NCBI GenBank assembly: GCA_946902985.2 | Contig: OX336396.1 | Coordinates: 238,468,297-238,532,296, forward strand | Source of the DNA: Meconema thalassinum | Lineage: Eukaryota; Arthropoda; Insecta; Orthoptera; Tettigoniidae | DNA length: 64,000 nt | Direction of reading: 5' to 3' | In this document: one piece after another, positions 22,001 to 32,913 of the stretch | Layout: each line of letters opens with the position of its first letter | Numbering within the stretch: the first letter of the stretch is position 1 | Program-made: the position numbers and the translations under genes | The notes under the pieces: generated by a model | What the model saw: the letters and a program-made list of their open reading frames with translations, nothing else | Databases searched by the model: none | What the model was told of the DNA's origin: nothing

Positions 22001-22693
22001 GTCAGCCGGTACGGAGTACCCCTGGAGCTGCACTCCGACCAAGGGAGGAACTTCGAGTCGCAGGTGTTCCAGAACCTATGCCAGCTGCTGGGAATCCGGA
22101 AGACAAGGACAACGCCACTACACCCTCAGTCCGACGGGATGGTAGAGCGATTCAATCGCACCATCGATAACCATCTTCGAATAGTCGTCAGCGAGCACCA
22201 GAGGGATTGGGACAAACATCTTCCACTATTTCTCCTGGCCTACCGCGCCGCCGTGCATGAAGCCACCGGGTGCACACCAGCCCGGGCCATGTTTGGGAGG
22301 GAGCTCCGTCTACCTGTCGATCTTGCCTTTGGCCGACCTGGGAATGATCCGATCCCGGTAAGCCAGTATTGTCAAGAACTGGTCGACCAACTGGAGGACG
22401 TGCACGCGTTCGCGAGGAGGAAACTGCGGATCGAGACCGACAGAATGAAGACCCGATACGACCAGCAGACGGATGCCGGCGGATTCCACGAGGACGACCT
22501 GGTCTGGCTCTTCAACCCATTACGGAAGAAAGGCCTGTCACCCAAACTGCAGAAGTCCTGGGAGGGCCCGTACCGAGTCGTGAAACGGATCAACGATGTC
22601 GTCTACAGGATCCAGCGGAGCCCGAGGGCGAAGATGAAGATCGTGCATCGAGATCGCCTGACAGCCTACGGAGGGACACAGACGGACCAATGA
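19052..22693 (+). pseudogene. Pol of copy A, broken (PR-RT-RNase H-integrase)
   Basis: The pol frame lies -1 to gag and has no ATG near its beginning. In order: protease DTGA at 19232, RT with FGLCNAPATF and catalytic YLDD at 20501-20512, RNase H (DTDAS), and integrase with HHCC finger, D,D,E core and GPY/F-type end. An in-frame TAG at 20342-20344 replaces a glutamate codon of copy B, between the RT motifs YWQV and FGLCNAP. The rest of the frame is open to 22693. The frameshift at the gag joint plus the nonsense codon make this copy unable to produce its own RT or integrase, though it may be mobilised in trans. Confidence 0.92.
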
Positions 22694-22717
22694 TTGATCG
22701 GGACGATCAGCCTTTTT

Positions 22718-22730
22718 AGGAAGGGGGTGG
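22718..22730 (+). promoter_or_regulatory. Polypurine tract (copy A)
   Basis: AGGAAGGGGGTGG directly abuts the 3' LTR, the standard primer site for plus-strand cDNA. Confidence 0.85.
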
Positions 22731-23403
22731 TGTTACGGCTGTGAGTTTGTGACATCGCTCGCCGTTTGAGTCACAACTGCCCCAGGGGCTGGGCTGTGGC
22801 TTGCCTCATGTATTGCGCGCGCCTTATGCAACAGGGCTACTACAGACAAAGGGATAGTCCAGAAGATTCGTGACTGGACCAGCGGTGGAAACCTCGAGGA
22901 GCCGTGGACTCTGGATGGATCTAGAACCATTTATTGAGTCACCGGCCTGCTATATAAGAGTGACCCGTGAAGCAGTTGTGTGTTTTACGAGCTAGTGCGA
23001 GCGATTATCTTGTGCGACAGAAGTGTGGTGACGAAGTGCTGTGCGAGTTACGAAATCCTGTGACATTGTTTCTCCCAGCTTGTGAACAGCGAACATCAAG
23101 TGCTCGTAAGTAACTGTATTTGTTGTACCTGAGGAAGAGGGGCAGGTAGCTTCTGCCAAGGCCACCGGACTCATTAGGACGGATTAACTTCTGTGGTCTG
23201 TTGCAAGTGAAAGGGGCCAAGGGCGCATAAGGAAGAGACTTGAGGAAACTGGAGAAGGCTCCTAATTGCTTGTATTTGCTGATTAGTGTAATTTTCTGGC
23301 CACAATAAAGTTAATTATTTCTTTAAGCAGTAATTAGTGTTGTGCTTTGTACCCCCACCGTAATCCAGTTAACAAAAGTGCCACTAGGGGGTGGCACGTA
23401 ACA
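22731..23403 (+). repeat. 3' LTR of copy A
   Basis: 673 bp. By eye it differs from the 5' LTR only by CTCC/CTCA near 22807 and loss of three bases near 22979. Its AATAAA signal is at 23304-23309. Confidence 0.96.
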
Positions 23404-23519
23404 ATATAGCCTACTTTCTCCTAAATGCATGGGTATTGTTATAACTCTTTGTCCTTTTCAAGGAGTATAATTGAATGTTGGTTGTAGTATCTTGTTGAAA
23501 TACGACGTGCTATACGGAT

Positions 23520-24745
23520 ATTAAACATGAATATGAGGTACCCTTTGCTAGTGCTACCTCTGTAAAAAAAATTCATTCAATTCGGTTTCAATGTGAATTG
23601 ATATGGAGAATCGATTTGCACACATACATCGCCGTCATCTGCAAACTATTGGGATTATGACCTTGTAGATCAGTCAAAAGATGCTTCCCACAAAATGGTA
23701 TGTTGTTGCAAAATTTGGTAGAGATTAAATAATTAGGTTGGTCGTAATTCCGTTTCCGTCAAGATGGCTGCGATATAAAACATGACCCTGAGGTGCCCTT
23801 TTCTAGTGCTACCTTTGTACCATATTTCGTTAATTTAGTTTTACCGTGTTTGAATTGATAGGGGGAATGGATTTGCACACATACATGGCCGCCTTATGCA
23901 AACTATTGGACTGATGACCTTGTAATTCGGTCAAAGGACGCTTCTCACATAAAGGTATGTTGTTGCAAAATTTGGTAGAGATAAGATGATTAGGTTGTTC
24001 GTAATTTGATTTAAGCTTTTAACAATTGGGTGGCTGCCATTACGTTTCCGTCAAGATGGTGGCGATATAAAACATGACACTGAGGTGCCCTTTGCTAGTG
24101 CTCTGTACCAAATTTCGTTCAATTCGGTTTCACAGTGTATGAATTTATTGATAGGGGAATCGATTTGCACACTTACATTGCCGTCATCTGCAAACTATTG
24201 GGCTGATGACCTTGTAGTTTAGTCAAAAGACCCTCGCCATGTAAATATATGTTGTAAAATTTGGTAGAGATCGAACGATTAGGTTAGTCGTAATTTGATT
24301 TAAGCTTTGAACATTTGGGTGGCCGCCATTACTTTTTCATCAAGATGGCGGCGATATAAAACATGACAATGAAATGCCCTTTGCTAGTGCTACCTGTGTA
24401 CGAAATTTTGTACAATTCGGTTTCACTGTGCTTGAATTGATAGGGGGAATCGATTTGCACACATACATGGCCGTCATCTGCAAACTATTGGGCTGGTGAC
24501 CTTGTAGTTTAGTCAAAAGACGCTTGCCATATAAATATATGTTGTAAAATTTGGTAGAGATCGGATGATTAAGTTAGTCGTAATTTGATTTAAGCTTTGA
24601 ACATTTGGGTGGCCGCCATTACGTTTCCGTCCAAATGGCGGCGATATAAAACATGACACTGAGGTTCCCTTTGCTAGTGGTAACTCTGTACCTAATTTTG
24701 TTCAATTCGGTTTCACTGTGTTCGAATTGATAGGGGGTGACAGAC
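23520..24745 (+). repeat. Tandem array of a ~290-bp unit
   Basis: Units start with an AAACATGAC(A/C)(C/A)TGAGGTGCCCTTTGCTAGTG-like block at about 23520, 23774, 24066, 24355 and 24645. The spacing is ~254, 292, 289 and 290 bp; the first unit is shortened. Each unit holds GCCGTCATCTGCAAACTATT and GGCCGCCATTACGTTTCC about 142-148 bp apart, plus AAGATGGCGGCGATATAAAA. The half-unit spacing and GCCGCCAT motifs recall family R. It ends in a short CA microsatellite (about 24757-24781). Confidence 0.85.
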
Positions 24746-25313
24746 ATTCAGAGTACACACACTCACACGCACACTCACACACGTTTTGCTCTCCATGTTC
24801 TTACTGCCATTACTATTGGCTCTTCCTATCCTAATAGCTCTATCTGCATCATTGATAGCAATAAATTGCAGAAACTCCTCATGTACCGAATTATCTTTAA
24901 CGAAACGGACACACACAATTAAAGCTATGTGATAAAAGTTACCTATCGCACACTTCAACAGAAAGACTGATCCATGGCTAGCTCCAACGCTGAAGGAGGA
25001 GTCTCAATGCGAGTAGAGTGTAGGACATTTACCAATTTACGTGATCACATTGAAAATATATACAGGAGTAAGAAATGTGGAAATGTAAAACAGGTGATAG
25101 ATGGGACAATATATGGATTTAAGTAAACAAATGTCTCTGTGGGTGGGGGGTGGGTTAAACCGGAATACCCCCTCCCCCCACCTTCCCCACTGCCCTTCCC
25201 CACCCGTCGGTAGGCCATTGAGAAGTACACTCGCAATGAAGAAATAAAGGCTAAGCTAGAATTGAAAAGGTTAGGTGAAGCTGTTCGTATGAGCTAATGT
25301 AGATGGTGATGAC
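24746..25313. other. No recognisable gene
   Basis: Contains the CA microsatellite after the array and a G/C-rich patch with several C runs at about 25139-25205. The small open frames have no known motif. Confidence 0.5.
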
Positions 25314-26282
25314 TAGGGTTCGGAAGTTTAAGACCTAAAGAAGTACAAAATATGCAAGCAAATATGCCCTAAATACTAGCTAAATATGACCTAAAAACTA
25401 TGAAATATGACATGAATTTTTGGCATAGGAGTACCACTAACATACAGTAAACGTCTTAAGTGCCAAAACGTGATCAGCGATAATACACCAACACATTTGA
25501 TCATACAAAATGACAGAGAGCTACAGTACATTAACATTTTCAACATTCATTCAGTATCATATACTTGATATGCAGTTCTTGCTCGGTTTTCCTAAAAGAC
25601 ATCGCATTTCCTTGTTTGCTAATTGCTTCTGAGCTAATTGTATCTACTGGTGTGACCGGGATGGTCGAACTCCGCTGATTAGGTTAAACCCAAACAGTCC
25701 TGTCAGCTCACGCTAATGGGTTTGGGAAGAGAGTGGGGGTAGGCAACCTCTCCTGAAATGTTTGTAAGTCATGAGTTGACTAACAGCTACATACACCTGG
25801 ACCCCCTGGGGTTTCTGTAGATATAATCAGTGCAGGGAACATGTTATCCATGTACAGTCAAAGAGTTGGAGAATTGAGAATTATAGGAAACTATAAATTT
25901 CATAAGTGTGAGTTGTCAAAATTGGGCCAACAGTGGAGGTGTCAATGAATGTTCTGCCCATTTATTTACAAATGGTGGTAACTTTCTGCTATGTGGGTCT
26001 CACAATCACGAACCATGTACGACGATTAATCAAGAATTTATTTCGAAGAGTGTAAAAAGAAATGTAAGTGACAATATATGTGAACGGCCATCGAAGTTGA
26101 TGAGAAAGGATATACTTGCTGCCCCTAAGCACTTGTCTGATTATTTACTATCAAATGGCATAGAGAGGATTTAAAATAATATTGCGACTGAGAAACTTAC
26201 CACCTCTGCCTCAAAATAAGCAAGAAGTTCGTGATACTCTAGCCATTATGGACATTCGATCGAACTTAGAAGAAAATATAAT

Positions 26283-26540
26283 AATAACCCCTGGCACTAC
26301 AGCCCGTGCGTGAAGGGCCTAGGCTTAGCAAGAGACCGCTGCCCTGCCATTTGGCCTGCAGATATTAGGGTGACGCGTTATCAGCGCATCGGGTCCCCTC
26401 GGCCGTTAATATTGGCCGAGTGAACCCCGTTCCAGTCCTAACGTCAGTTTCTAAAATCCCTGACGGAGCCGGGAATCGAACCCGGGGCGTCCGGGTGAAA
26501 GGCAGACGCGCTATCCCAACACCACGGGGCCGAAGGAAGA
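26283..26540 (-). mobile_element. SINE family S2, copy a
   Basis: On the minus strand the head has GGGTTCGATTCCCGG (B box) and the body has TCAGGGATTTTAGAAACTGA and CACCCTAATATCTGCAGG, ending ACTGTAGTGCCAGGGGTTA-like. AGAAAATAT flanks the insertion on both sides of the MULE relic (26271-26279 and 26699-26707), so S2 and the adjacent 106-bp repeat may have arrived together. Confidence 0.8.
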
Positions 26541-26577
26541 AGGAAGATTGTAGTTTTACGTGACCGTGAATCTTGTG

Positions 26578-26683
26578 ATATGGAACAATGCGTAAGATTT
26601 TAGAAGTCATCTAACCTTATAAAGAGTCCTGTTGAAATATATTCGTGGTTACAATATGTTGTTTCCAGACGGTCGAACACCGT
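26578..26683. repeat. 106-bp direct repeat, first copy
   Basis: This stretch (TGATATGGAACAATGCG to CGAACACCGTAA) recurs without visible change at 28669-28774. A diverged relative starts at 27786 (GATGTTGTTTCCA). The class is unknown. Confidence 0.85.
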
Positions 26684-26829
26684 AACGGGGCCGACTAAAA
26701 GAAAATATGCTTCTGGTAAAAGACAGAGAGAATAACATTATTATGTTTTCTACTGCATCAAATTTGAAATACTTGTGTAAAAGAGAAACTATTTTTATAG
26801 ACGGAACATTTAAGTATTGTTGTATGTAA

Positions 26830-27075
26830 ATGAAGAGAAACAGGATAAGTTAGAAATAAAAACGCCAGATGTTCGTATGAGCCGACTCAGATGGTGGGGT
26901 CATGTGAAGAGAAAGGGGGAGGAGAGATTACCTAAGAGGTTAATGAGTTCGGCTGTAGAGCGTAAGAGAAGTAGAGGTAGACATAGGAGGCGATGGTTAG
27001 ATTCAGTGTTGAACGATTTCAACGTAGAGGTGTAGAAGCAGAGGAGGCCGCAGTGCTAACTGCTAATAGGGGATC
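26830..27075 (+). pseudogene. LINE C-terminal fragment
   Basis: DVRMSRLRWWGHVKRK, then RLPKRLMSS and RHRRRWLDSVLNDF, a LINE post-RT tail, followed by a stop at 27033-27035 and the decayed 3' end. The same LINE subfamily recurs at 40605-40760. Confidence 0.7.
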
Positions 27076-27086
27076 ATGGAGGTGAC

Positions 27087-27345
27087 TTGTTCACAAACAG
27101 AGGCTTGCAGACTAGACTGGAGGATTGGGAAGGAGGTGGCCGTGACCTTAAGTTAGGAACCTTCCAGCATTTGCCTGAAGTAGAAGTGGGGAAACCACAG
27201 AAAACCACTTCCTGGTTGGCTGAGGTGGGAATTGAATCCATCTCTTCTCAGTGTTTCCTCGCGAGGCTGAGTGTACCCCCTTCCAACCCATAGACCAGAA
27301 TTAAATTTCTTGGCAGAGCCGGGAATAAAACATGGACCTCCGTCA
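27087..27345 (-). mobile_element. SINE family S4 copy
   Basis: The minus strand has the S4 body: GTGGTTTTCTGTGGTTTCCC, GGCAAATGCTGGAAGG, and GTGGGAATTGAATCCATC reversed upstream; the head is decayed near 27330 (CCGGCTCTGCC reversed). It lies directly after a LINE fragment. Confidence 0.65.
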
Positions 27346-27942
27346 AAAAATAACGGAGAGCTCTCAGTATTAACGTTGTAACCTGTTTTATGAGCTTTAA
27401 AATGATATAGACTAACTTATACATTAACATTTTGGTTTTCATTATATTAATCTCAAATTACAATAGCCGCCATGTCAAACACTTAAAAGACGTTTAATAT
27501 TTAAATTAATACGTACATGTTTCGGTATACAATGATAATCGTCAGCGTATTTTGAAATAATAAAAGAATCTTAAAAACTATGTTAACAAATGCCAAAGTG
27601 AAAATGGATATCTTTACAAAGTACACATTAAAATTTAAATAAAATGAAAGGTCACAAAAAACAAGAAAAATACATAAACGAAACAAGACTAAAGTTAATA
27701 TAAATCTACCTTAATAGATTGTCTACATTATACTTCTTCATTATGGTTCAATATAATGAATCGGATCTCCTGTTGATTGCAAAAAGATGTTGTTTCCACG
27801 TATAAAGAATTGGTGAAATGCGTAACAATTTTTGACTGATAAAGTCCTCTAACCTTGAAATTCGTTCCAGTTGAACCCAAACTTTCTATATTAGGCCTAT
27901 ATTAGACTAGATTTCTTCAATACGGCTCAATAATAATATATT
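27346..27942. other. No recognisable gene
   Basis: Very AT-rich. A diverged relative of the 106-bp repeat lies near 27786-27860. Nothing else was recognised. Confidence 0.45.
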
Positions 27943-28587
27943 GCTTGCCACGGTGGGTGAGTGGTTATAGTGTCGGATTACTAACCCCAAGCTTGCAGGT
28001 TCGCTCCTGGTCGGGGTAAGTGATTTTTGAAAAGCGGCAAAAATTACGACATGTTATACGATGTTGGCATGTCAAAGAACCCATTTGAATTCAGTAGGCC
28101 GTGTTCATAATGACAAAATTAATCTCGGGATTTTCCGCCAACACAAAGTTCCTCATTTCTCCACTAGAAAGCGCTATAGTGTCAAGGAGCTTCGATATCT
28201 AACCTCCTTGACTTTCATAGTCCTTCAAGGAACAACAAAATTCGACATGCAAGCTACCCTCTGGGTGTCAAATAACAAAGCTTGCACCCGGCACCCGAGG
28301 CCATATGATGTTATTATTATTAATCTATTATATATCTAAACTCCTTGACACTACAGCGCTTTCAAGTAGAGAATGGAGGAACTTTGTGTTGGCGAAAATC
28401 CCGAGATTAATTTTGCCATTGAACACGGCCTACTGAATTCAAATGGGTTCTTTAGCATGCCAACAACGTATGACATGAGTATCGTGATTTTTGTCGCCTT
28501 CAAAAATCACTTACCATGGCCAGGGGCGAACCTGCAATCTTGGGGTTGGTAGTCCGACACTATAACCACTCACCCACCGTGGCAAGC
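27943..28587. mobile_element. Tail-to-tail inverted SINE pair (fold-back structure)
   Basis: The first ~250 bp (27943-28190) and the last ~250 bp (28340-28587) are inverted copies: GCTTGCCACGGTGGGTGAGT at the left, its inverse at the right end. Each arm begins with a tRNA-like head (A-box-like GTGAGTGGTTATAGTG, B-box-like GGTTCGCTCC) at the outer edge and continues to AAGCGCT and TAGTGTCAAGGAG. About 150 bp of unrelated sequence separates them. ATT-rich DNA flanks both ends. It is either a composite of two SINEs or a fold-back transposon. Confidence 0.8.
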
Positions 28588-28668
28588 ATTATTATTATTA
28601 TTATTATATATTGAAATGGATGTCGCTGATGGATGCTATGGGATGTTGTTTCCAGCCAGGCATACTGA

Positions 28669-28774
28669 TATGGAACAATGCGTAAGATTTTAGAAGTCAT
28701 CTAACCTTATAAAGAGTCCTGTTGAAATATATTCGTGGTTACAATATGTTGTTTCCAGACGGTCGAACACCGTA
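28669..28774. repeat. 106-bp direct repeat, second copy
   Basis: Identical by eye to 26578-26683, preceded here by GGATGTTGTTTCCAGCCAGG. The two copies lie 2.1 kb apart with the fold-back element between them. Confidence 0.85.
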
Positions 28775-28789
28775 AATATGTTTTATAAA

Positions 28790-30282
28790 TGATAAAGCCA
28801 TCTAACTAACTAACTAACCTCGAATAAAACCAGACGATCCTACTTCTAGGTTAGCTCTGTAGAACTAGCTGTCCAAACGGGTGATTTATTTCATATCATA
28901 ATTCAATTTGCCAAGTATATTTATAGGTTGAATGAAATACTTGGACATTGATGGGTCAAAATATATGGATAAGTCGAGAATAAACTCAACTAAGTATCTT
29001 CAAGAAACAGTGTGCACCAACAAGGAATATGCAAATGAAATGTAATGCAATGTGACAACAACAAGGTTTCATTTAGGTATTGCCACTAAATGTAGTTTAG
29101 TGGGGCTACCAGTGCGGTGACAAATTTAACATCCCGCCAAAAACAAAAAAAGCGGTTGTTATATGAAATATTAGTAGAATGAGTATTTTGGTTAGTTATT
29201 GGACTAATACAGGAGGTACATTTAAACACAATTCCCCCCCCACCATGATCGTTTCACTTTGATCCCCCAATTTACACATTTGCAGACTTTAAGAAATCAC
29301 CTTGTGGTAAAGGTTACTTTTATTCTCTTAAGATTTAAACGATGTGTCATAAAATTTCTACATTCAATTTTGTTCTTATACCAGTACTTCGTCTTGATTG
29401 AATGAAAATACTAAGAAGATGAATTATTTTCATACCGTCAAAGTTTGAACGTCAACTACACGAACTGTCAGTGGAAGTAAAGCTTTTGTCTGCAGTTTTG
29501 CACCTTGTAGCAGAATATCGTTATAATGCTCATACTGCTGGTTATAACTTTCATATGATAACATTTTTACAAAGCTACAACATACAAATTAAAATGTGCA
29601 TATTGATTTGTATAGTACGCCTAGAATTTCTAATGAGTGGTATGGACTCTACGTGTTTGAGATAACAAGAGTAGATAGTGAAGATCATCGCAGGTTGACA
29701 CATTCCGTTAATATTACTACCTTCACGTCCAGTTTGGAGTGGGGGCCAGTAAAACACACCTCAGGCAACTTCCCCTGTTAGGATTTTCCTAATTGACCCC
29801 CGTGGAGAGAACTCATTAGCGGAGCTCGGTATCACCCGGTGTGGGGAAGGCGGAAGCACCCTATCTTCATGTTCCGAGACCTCATGCGTTCAGTGTCGCA
29901 ATCTAACTTGTCCAGAAAGATGTGCTAAAAGACGTCCGTAGAGGAGCGGCTTTCTTGGAATTAGTACTTCTAACCCTGCTATCTGCCTGTTCTTGGAAAA
30001 GAAAGAAAAATATACTGTATCTACTACACAATTCGGAAATCCTGTGTTTTAAATCGACGCAGATCAAACGTACCTTGTTAACGACGCCTAAATTTAAACA
30101 AAAATGCTGAAATTATGACCAAATATGACCAAAACAATAAAAATGGCCGAAATATGCATTTATAGGCAACATAAAATTCCTTTAAACGTAGTCAGGGAAC
30201 CGTCATTCAAACTTATTTTTCAGATTTCGGGTAAAATGAGCTCAGGAAAGAAATATGACTTTTCCTTAACATCCGAAACTTA
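28790..30282. other. No recognisable gene
   Basis: AT-rich, with TAACTAAC repeats near 28802 and AAATATGACC-type repeats near 30110-30250. A patch at 29790-29930 is GC-richer, but no protein or repeat family was recognised. It may be decayed interior of the candidate transposon. Confidence 0.4.
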
Positions 30283-30400
30283 ATGACTGATGAGAATGCG
30301 GGAGGAGAGCATAGCGCATGGAAGAGGAAGTGTGCGCCAACTGATGACAGTGCTGGTCTTCCCACCAGTAGCAAGAGACGATACTGTATTTGTCATTAGT

Positions 30401-30707
30401 AATAATATAAATAATAAATAACCCCTAGCACTACAGCCCATGAGGGCCTAGGCCTATCAAGTGACCGCTGCCCAGCCATTTGGCCTGCAGATATTGGGGT
30501 GACGCGTGGTCAGTCGGCCGTTAATCTTTGTTTTCGTGACCGGTGCGCTGCCTCACTGTCAGACAGCTATTCAATTGTCCTCACGGGGCTGAGTGCACCC
30601 CGTCCAAGCCCCCACGTCAGTTTCTAAAATCCCTGACGGAGCCGGGAATCGACCCCGGGGCCCCCTGGTGAGAGGCAGGCGCGTTCCCCCAACACCACGG
30701 GGCCGGC
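30401..30707 (-). mobile_element. SINE family S2, full-length copy b
   Basis: The minus strand starts GGCCCCGTGGTGTTGGGG, has a B box GGTCGATTCCCGG, and runs to CCCCAATATCTGCAGGCC and the final AGTGCTAGGGGTT. It is flanked by a 14-bp target duplication with one mismatch, TATTTGT(C/T)ATTAGT, at 30387-30400 and 30708-30721. It serves as the reference for full-length S2. Confidence 0.9.
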
Positions 30708-31172
30708 TATTTGTTATTAGTGCGTGTTACATTTGTGTCACGTTATTGGAATTTGTATTGTTCTCCATTGCCACTGGTTGGCAGTTTATATTGAAGTGTT
30801 CATGAGTGAGTAGTGTGAGTTGTGTTAGGTCTTACCGTCTACTTTGCTACAGACCTATTGTTAGAGCCCTGCGCGGGTAAACAAAACGTTACCCGCATCC
30901 GCCCCTCATCCGCCCCGCATCCACCCCACATCCGCCCCGCATCCGGCCCGCTTCCGCCCCACATCCGCACGTTTGTTATCCGAATCTACTGGCATTACAA
31001 TAGTATTTTTAATTAGATAAAGCATAACGTATTAAAGCAACACATTTACATTTGAGGAGAAAGTCGTTCCCCTAGTCTATGTATGCCATGCGTTAAGTTT
31101 AAAATGAATATTATACTGCCAGAATTGCAACTATTTTCAGTTCGGAGTGTTAATTATGATTAATGACATATA

Positions 31173-32015
31173 AGGTGCGTTCAAAAAGTAACAAGCCGGA
31201 GGCTTAATTACAGAAACCAGTACCTGTATGTTAGAAGTATTGGCGCTGGCTGTTGAGGCACTTGTCCCACTGTGACACGAGGCGGTGAATGGCTGTCTCA
31301 TAAAATTACCTGGACTGCGATGTGAACCAGTTCCGCACGTACAGCTAGAATCGGCGTCCGAGGTGAATCTTTGGCCCCGCAGAGCCCTTTTCAGGGGACC
31401 AAACATGGCGTAATCACAGGGAGAGAGGTTCTGGACTGTATGGAGTGTGGCCGAGAACCTCCCATTTGAATTTCTGCAGGAGTGCCGCGACTCTGTTGGC
31501 CGTATGAGTTCGTGCATTGTCGTTGAGCGACCACGGTGGCTGTGGCGTTCACTGTCACTCGGCGGTCCTGTGTAATGAGTGCATCAACCAGCTGGACGTT
31601 GTCATCGGTAATGTAGGGGGTGCCCCAGACCGGGCATCGTCGGCTAACGACACCCGTCCTTCCCTGAAGCGCTTGTGCCACGCCTTGACCCTTGCAAGGG
31701 ACATGCAGTGTTCGCCGTACACTTGTGACATTCGGCGATGAATGTCCGTTCCCCCTACTCCTTCCGCTGTCAGAAACCGAACAACACCTCTTTACTCTTC
31801 GATTGATGCCTCCATGTCACTGTTTGCAATGAGACTGGCAGCGTTGGACGATTGATGCATGCTGCTGCTCGCTTTGTATCGTCACGTGACGTGCACGCGT
31901 GCCCTCTAGCGACGCTCTGGTCGGAACCTCACCTCGTTACACACGCCACGATTAGCCAATGTCGTCACCGGTTTGCGCATTCCAGCCTCCGGCTCGTTAC
32001 TTTTTGGACGGACCT
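31173..32015 (-). mobile_element. Internally deleted mariner element, copy 2
   Basis: Inverted ends AGGTGCGTTCAAAAAGTAAC and CTTTTTGGACGGACCT, TA duplications at 31171-31172 and 32016-32017. The minus strand carries the same N-terminal and C-terminal transposase pieces as copy 1 (ITQDRRVTVNA; YVRNWFTSQPREF-like in frame) joined at the same internal point. The copies differ by scattered substitutions. It lies inside hAT copy 2. Confidence 0.9.
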
Positions 32016-32112
32016 TATAATTAGAATAAGATTAACTTAAATCATCATTTGAGATTTGTTATTACGGAAATAAAATGATATGTCATAAACATCCGGGTCC
32101 TAGTATTGATAT

Positions 32113-32787
32113 TGTTACGGCTGTGAGTTTGTGTCATCGCTCGCCGCTTGAGTCACAACTGCCCCAGGGGCTGGGCTGTGGCTTGCCTCCTGTATTGCGC
32201 GCGCCTTATGCAACAGGGCTACTACAGACAAAGGGATAGTCCAGAAGATTCGTGACTGGACCAGCGCTGGAAACCTCGAGAAGCCGTGGACTCTGGATGG
32301 ATCTAGAGGCATTTATTGAGTCACCGGCCGGCTATATAAGAGTGACCCGTCAAGCAGTGGTTGTTGTGTTTTACGAGCTAGTGCGATCGATTATCTTGTG
32401 CGACAGAAGTGTGGTGACGAAGTGCTGTGCGAGTTACGAAATCCTGTGACATTGTTTCTCCCAGCTTGTGAAGAGCGTTCATCAAGTGCTCGTAAGTAAC
32501 TGTATTTGTTGTACCTGAGGAAGAGGGGCGGGTAGCTTCTGCCAAGGCCACCGGACTCATTAGGACGGATTAACTTCTGTGGTCTGTTGCAAGTGAAAGG
32601 GGCCAAGAGCACATAAGGAAGACACTTGAGGAAACTGGAGAAGGCTCCTAATTGCTTGTATTTGCTGATTAGTGTAATTTTCTGGCCACAATAAATTTAA
32701 TTATTTCTTTAAGCAGTAAATGGTGTTGTGCTTCCTACCCACCGTAATCCAGTTAACAAAGGTGCCACTAGGGGGTGGCACGTAACA
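32113..32787 (+). repeat. 5' LTR of copy B
   Basis: TGTTAC...GTAACA ends; TATA box at 32333-32340; AATAAA at 32690-32695. It differs from copy A LTRs at a dozen or so positions, so the two insertions come from different source lineages. Confidence 0.96.
32333..32340 (+). promoter_or_regulatory. TATA box of copy B 5' LTR
   Basis: TATATAAG in the same LTR position as in copy A. Confidence 0.7.
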
Positions 32788-32789
32788 AC

Positions 32790-32808
32790 TGGTGTCAGAA
32801 GTGGGATT
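32790..32808 (+). promoter_or_regulatory. Primer-binding site, tRNA-Leu type (copy B)
   Basis: TGGTGTCAGAAGTGGGATT, identical to copy A and set two bases after the LTR. Confidence 0.75.
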
Positions 32809-32913
32809 ACGAACTCAAGCACAACACCTGACGGTCCTGGTTTCAAACCCCGAGCAGGTCATTTTCTCTAATTTTCCTGTGAGTGCATGCCCTTTACAAG
32901 ATAAACAACTAAA

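Larger units (their letters stand above)
16910..23403 (+). mobile_element. Ty3/gypsy LTR retrotransposon, copy A (complete length, defective)
   Basis: A 6494-bp element: LTR, primer-binding site, gag, pol, polypurine tract, LTR. The target duplication is ATAT at 16906-16909 and 23404-23407. The LTRs differ by one substitution plus a 3-bp indel by eye, so insertion is recent. Order protease-RT-RNase H-integrase places it in Ty3/gypsy (Metaviridae); there is no env. Compared with copy B it has a one-base loss at the gag-pol joint and a nonsense codon in RT, so it cannot make a full Gag-Pol. Confidence 0.97.
25865..26822 (+). pseudogene. FLYWCH-domain MULE-like transposase relic
   Basis: Residues read from 25871 as LRIIGNYKFHKCELSKLG, QQWRC, then after a one-base frame change ECSAHLFTNGG and LLCGSHNHEP: the FLYWCH zinc-finger pattern (C, C, HNH). 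Near 26185 NLPPLPQNKQEVRDTLA resembles the linker of FLYWCH-MULE proteins. A SINE-containing insertion interrupts at 26280. The protein resumes at 26700 with ENMLLVKDRENN, then LCKRETIFIDGTFKYCC, which matches the MULE transposase block around the first catalytic aspartate (FIDGTF). The rest of the catalytic core is not recognisable. It is a dead relic. Confidence 0.7.
25314..30282. mobile_element. Candidate old DNA transposon hosting the FLYWCH/MULE relic
   Basis: The left edge TAGGGTTCGGAAGTTTA and the inverse of the right edge (TAAGTTTCGGATGTTAA) match at about 12 of the first 15 positions. ATGAC occurs directly outside both edges (25309-25313 and 30283-30287). Both ends carry AAATATGACC-type repeats, but in the same orientation, which is odd for inverted ends. 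The interior includes the MULE-like transposase relic and many later insertions. The boundaries are tentative. Confidence 0.35.

Noticed and set aside
26365..26610. Small frame reading RTPRVRFPAPSGILETDV
   Set aside because: It is translation of the S2 SINE head and body, not a protein.
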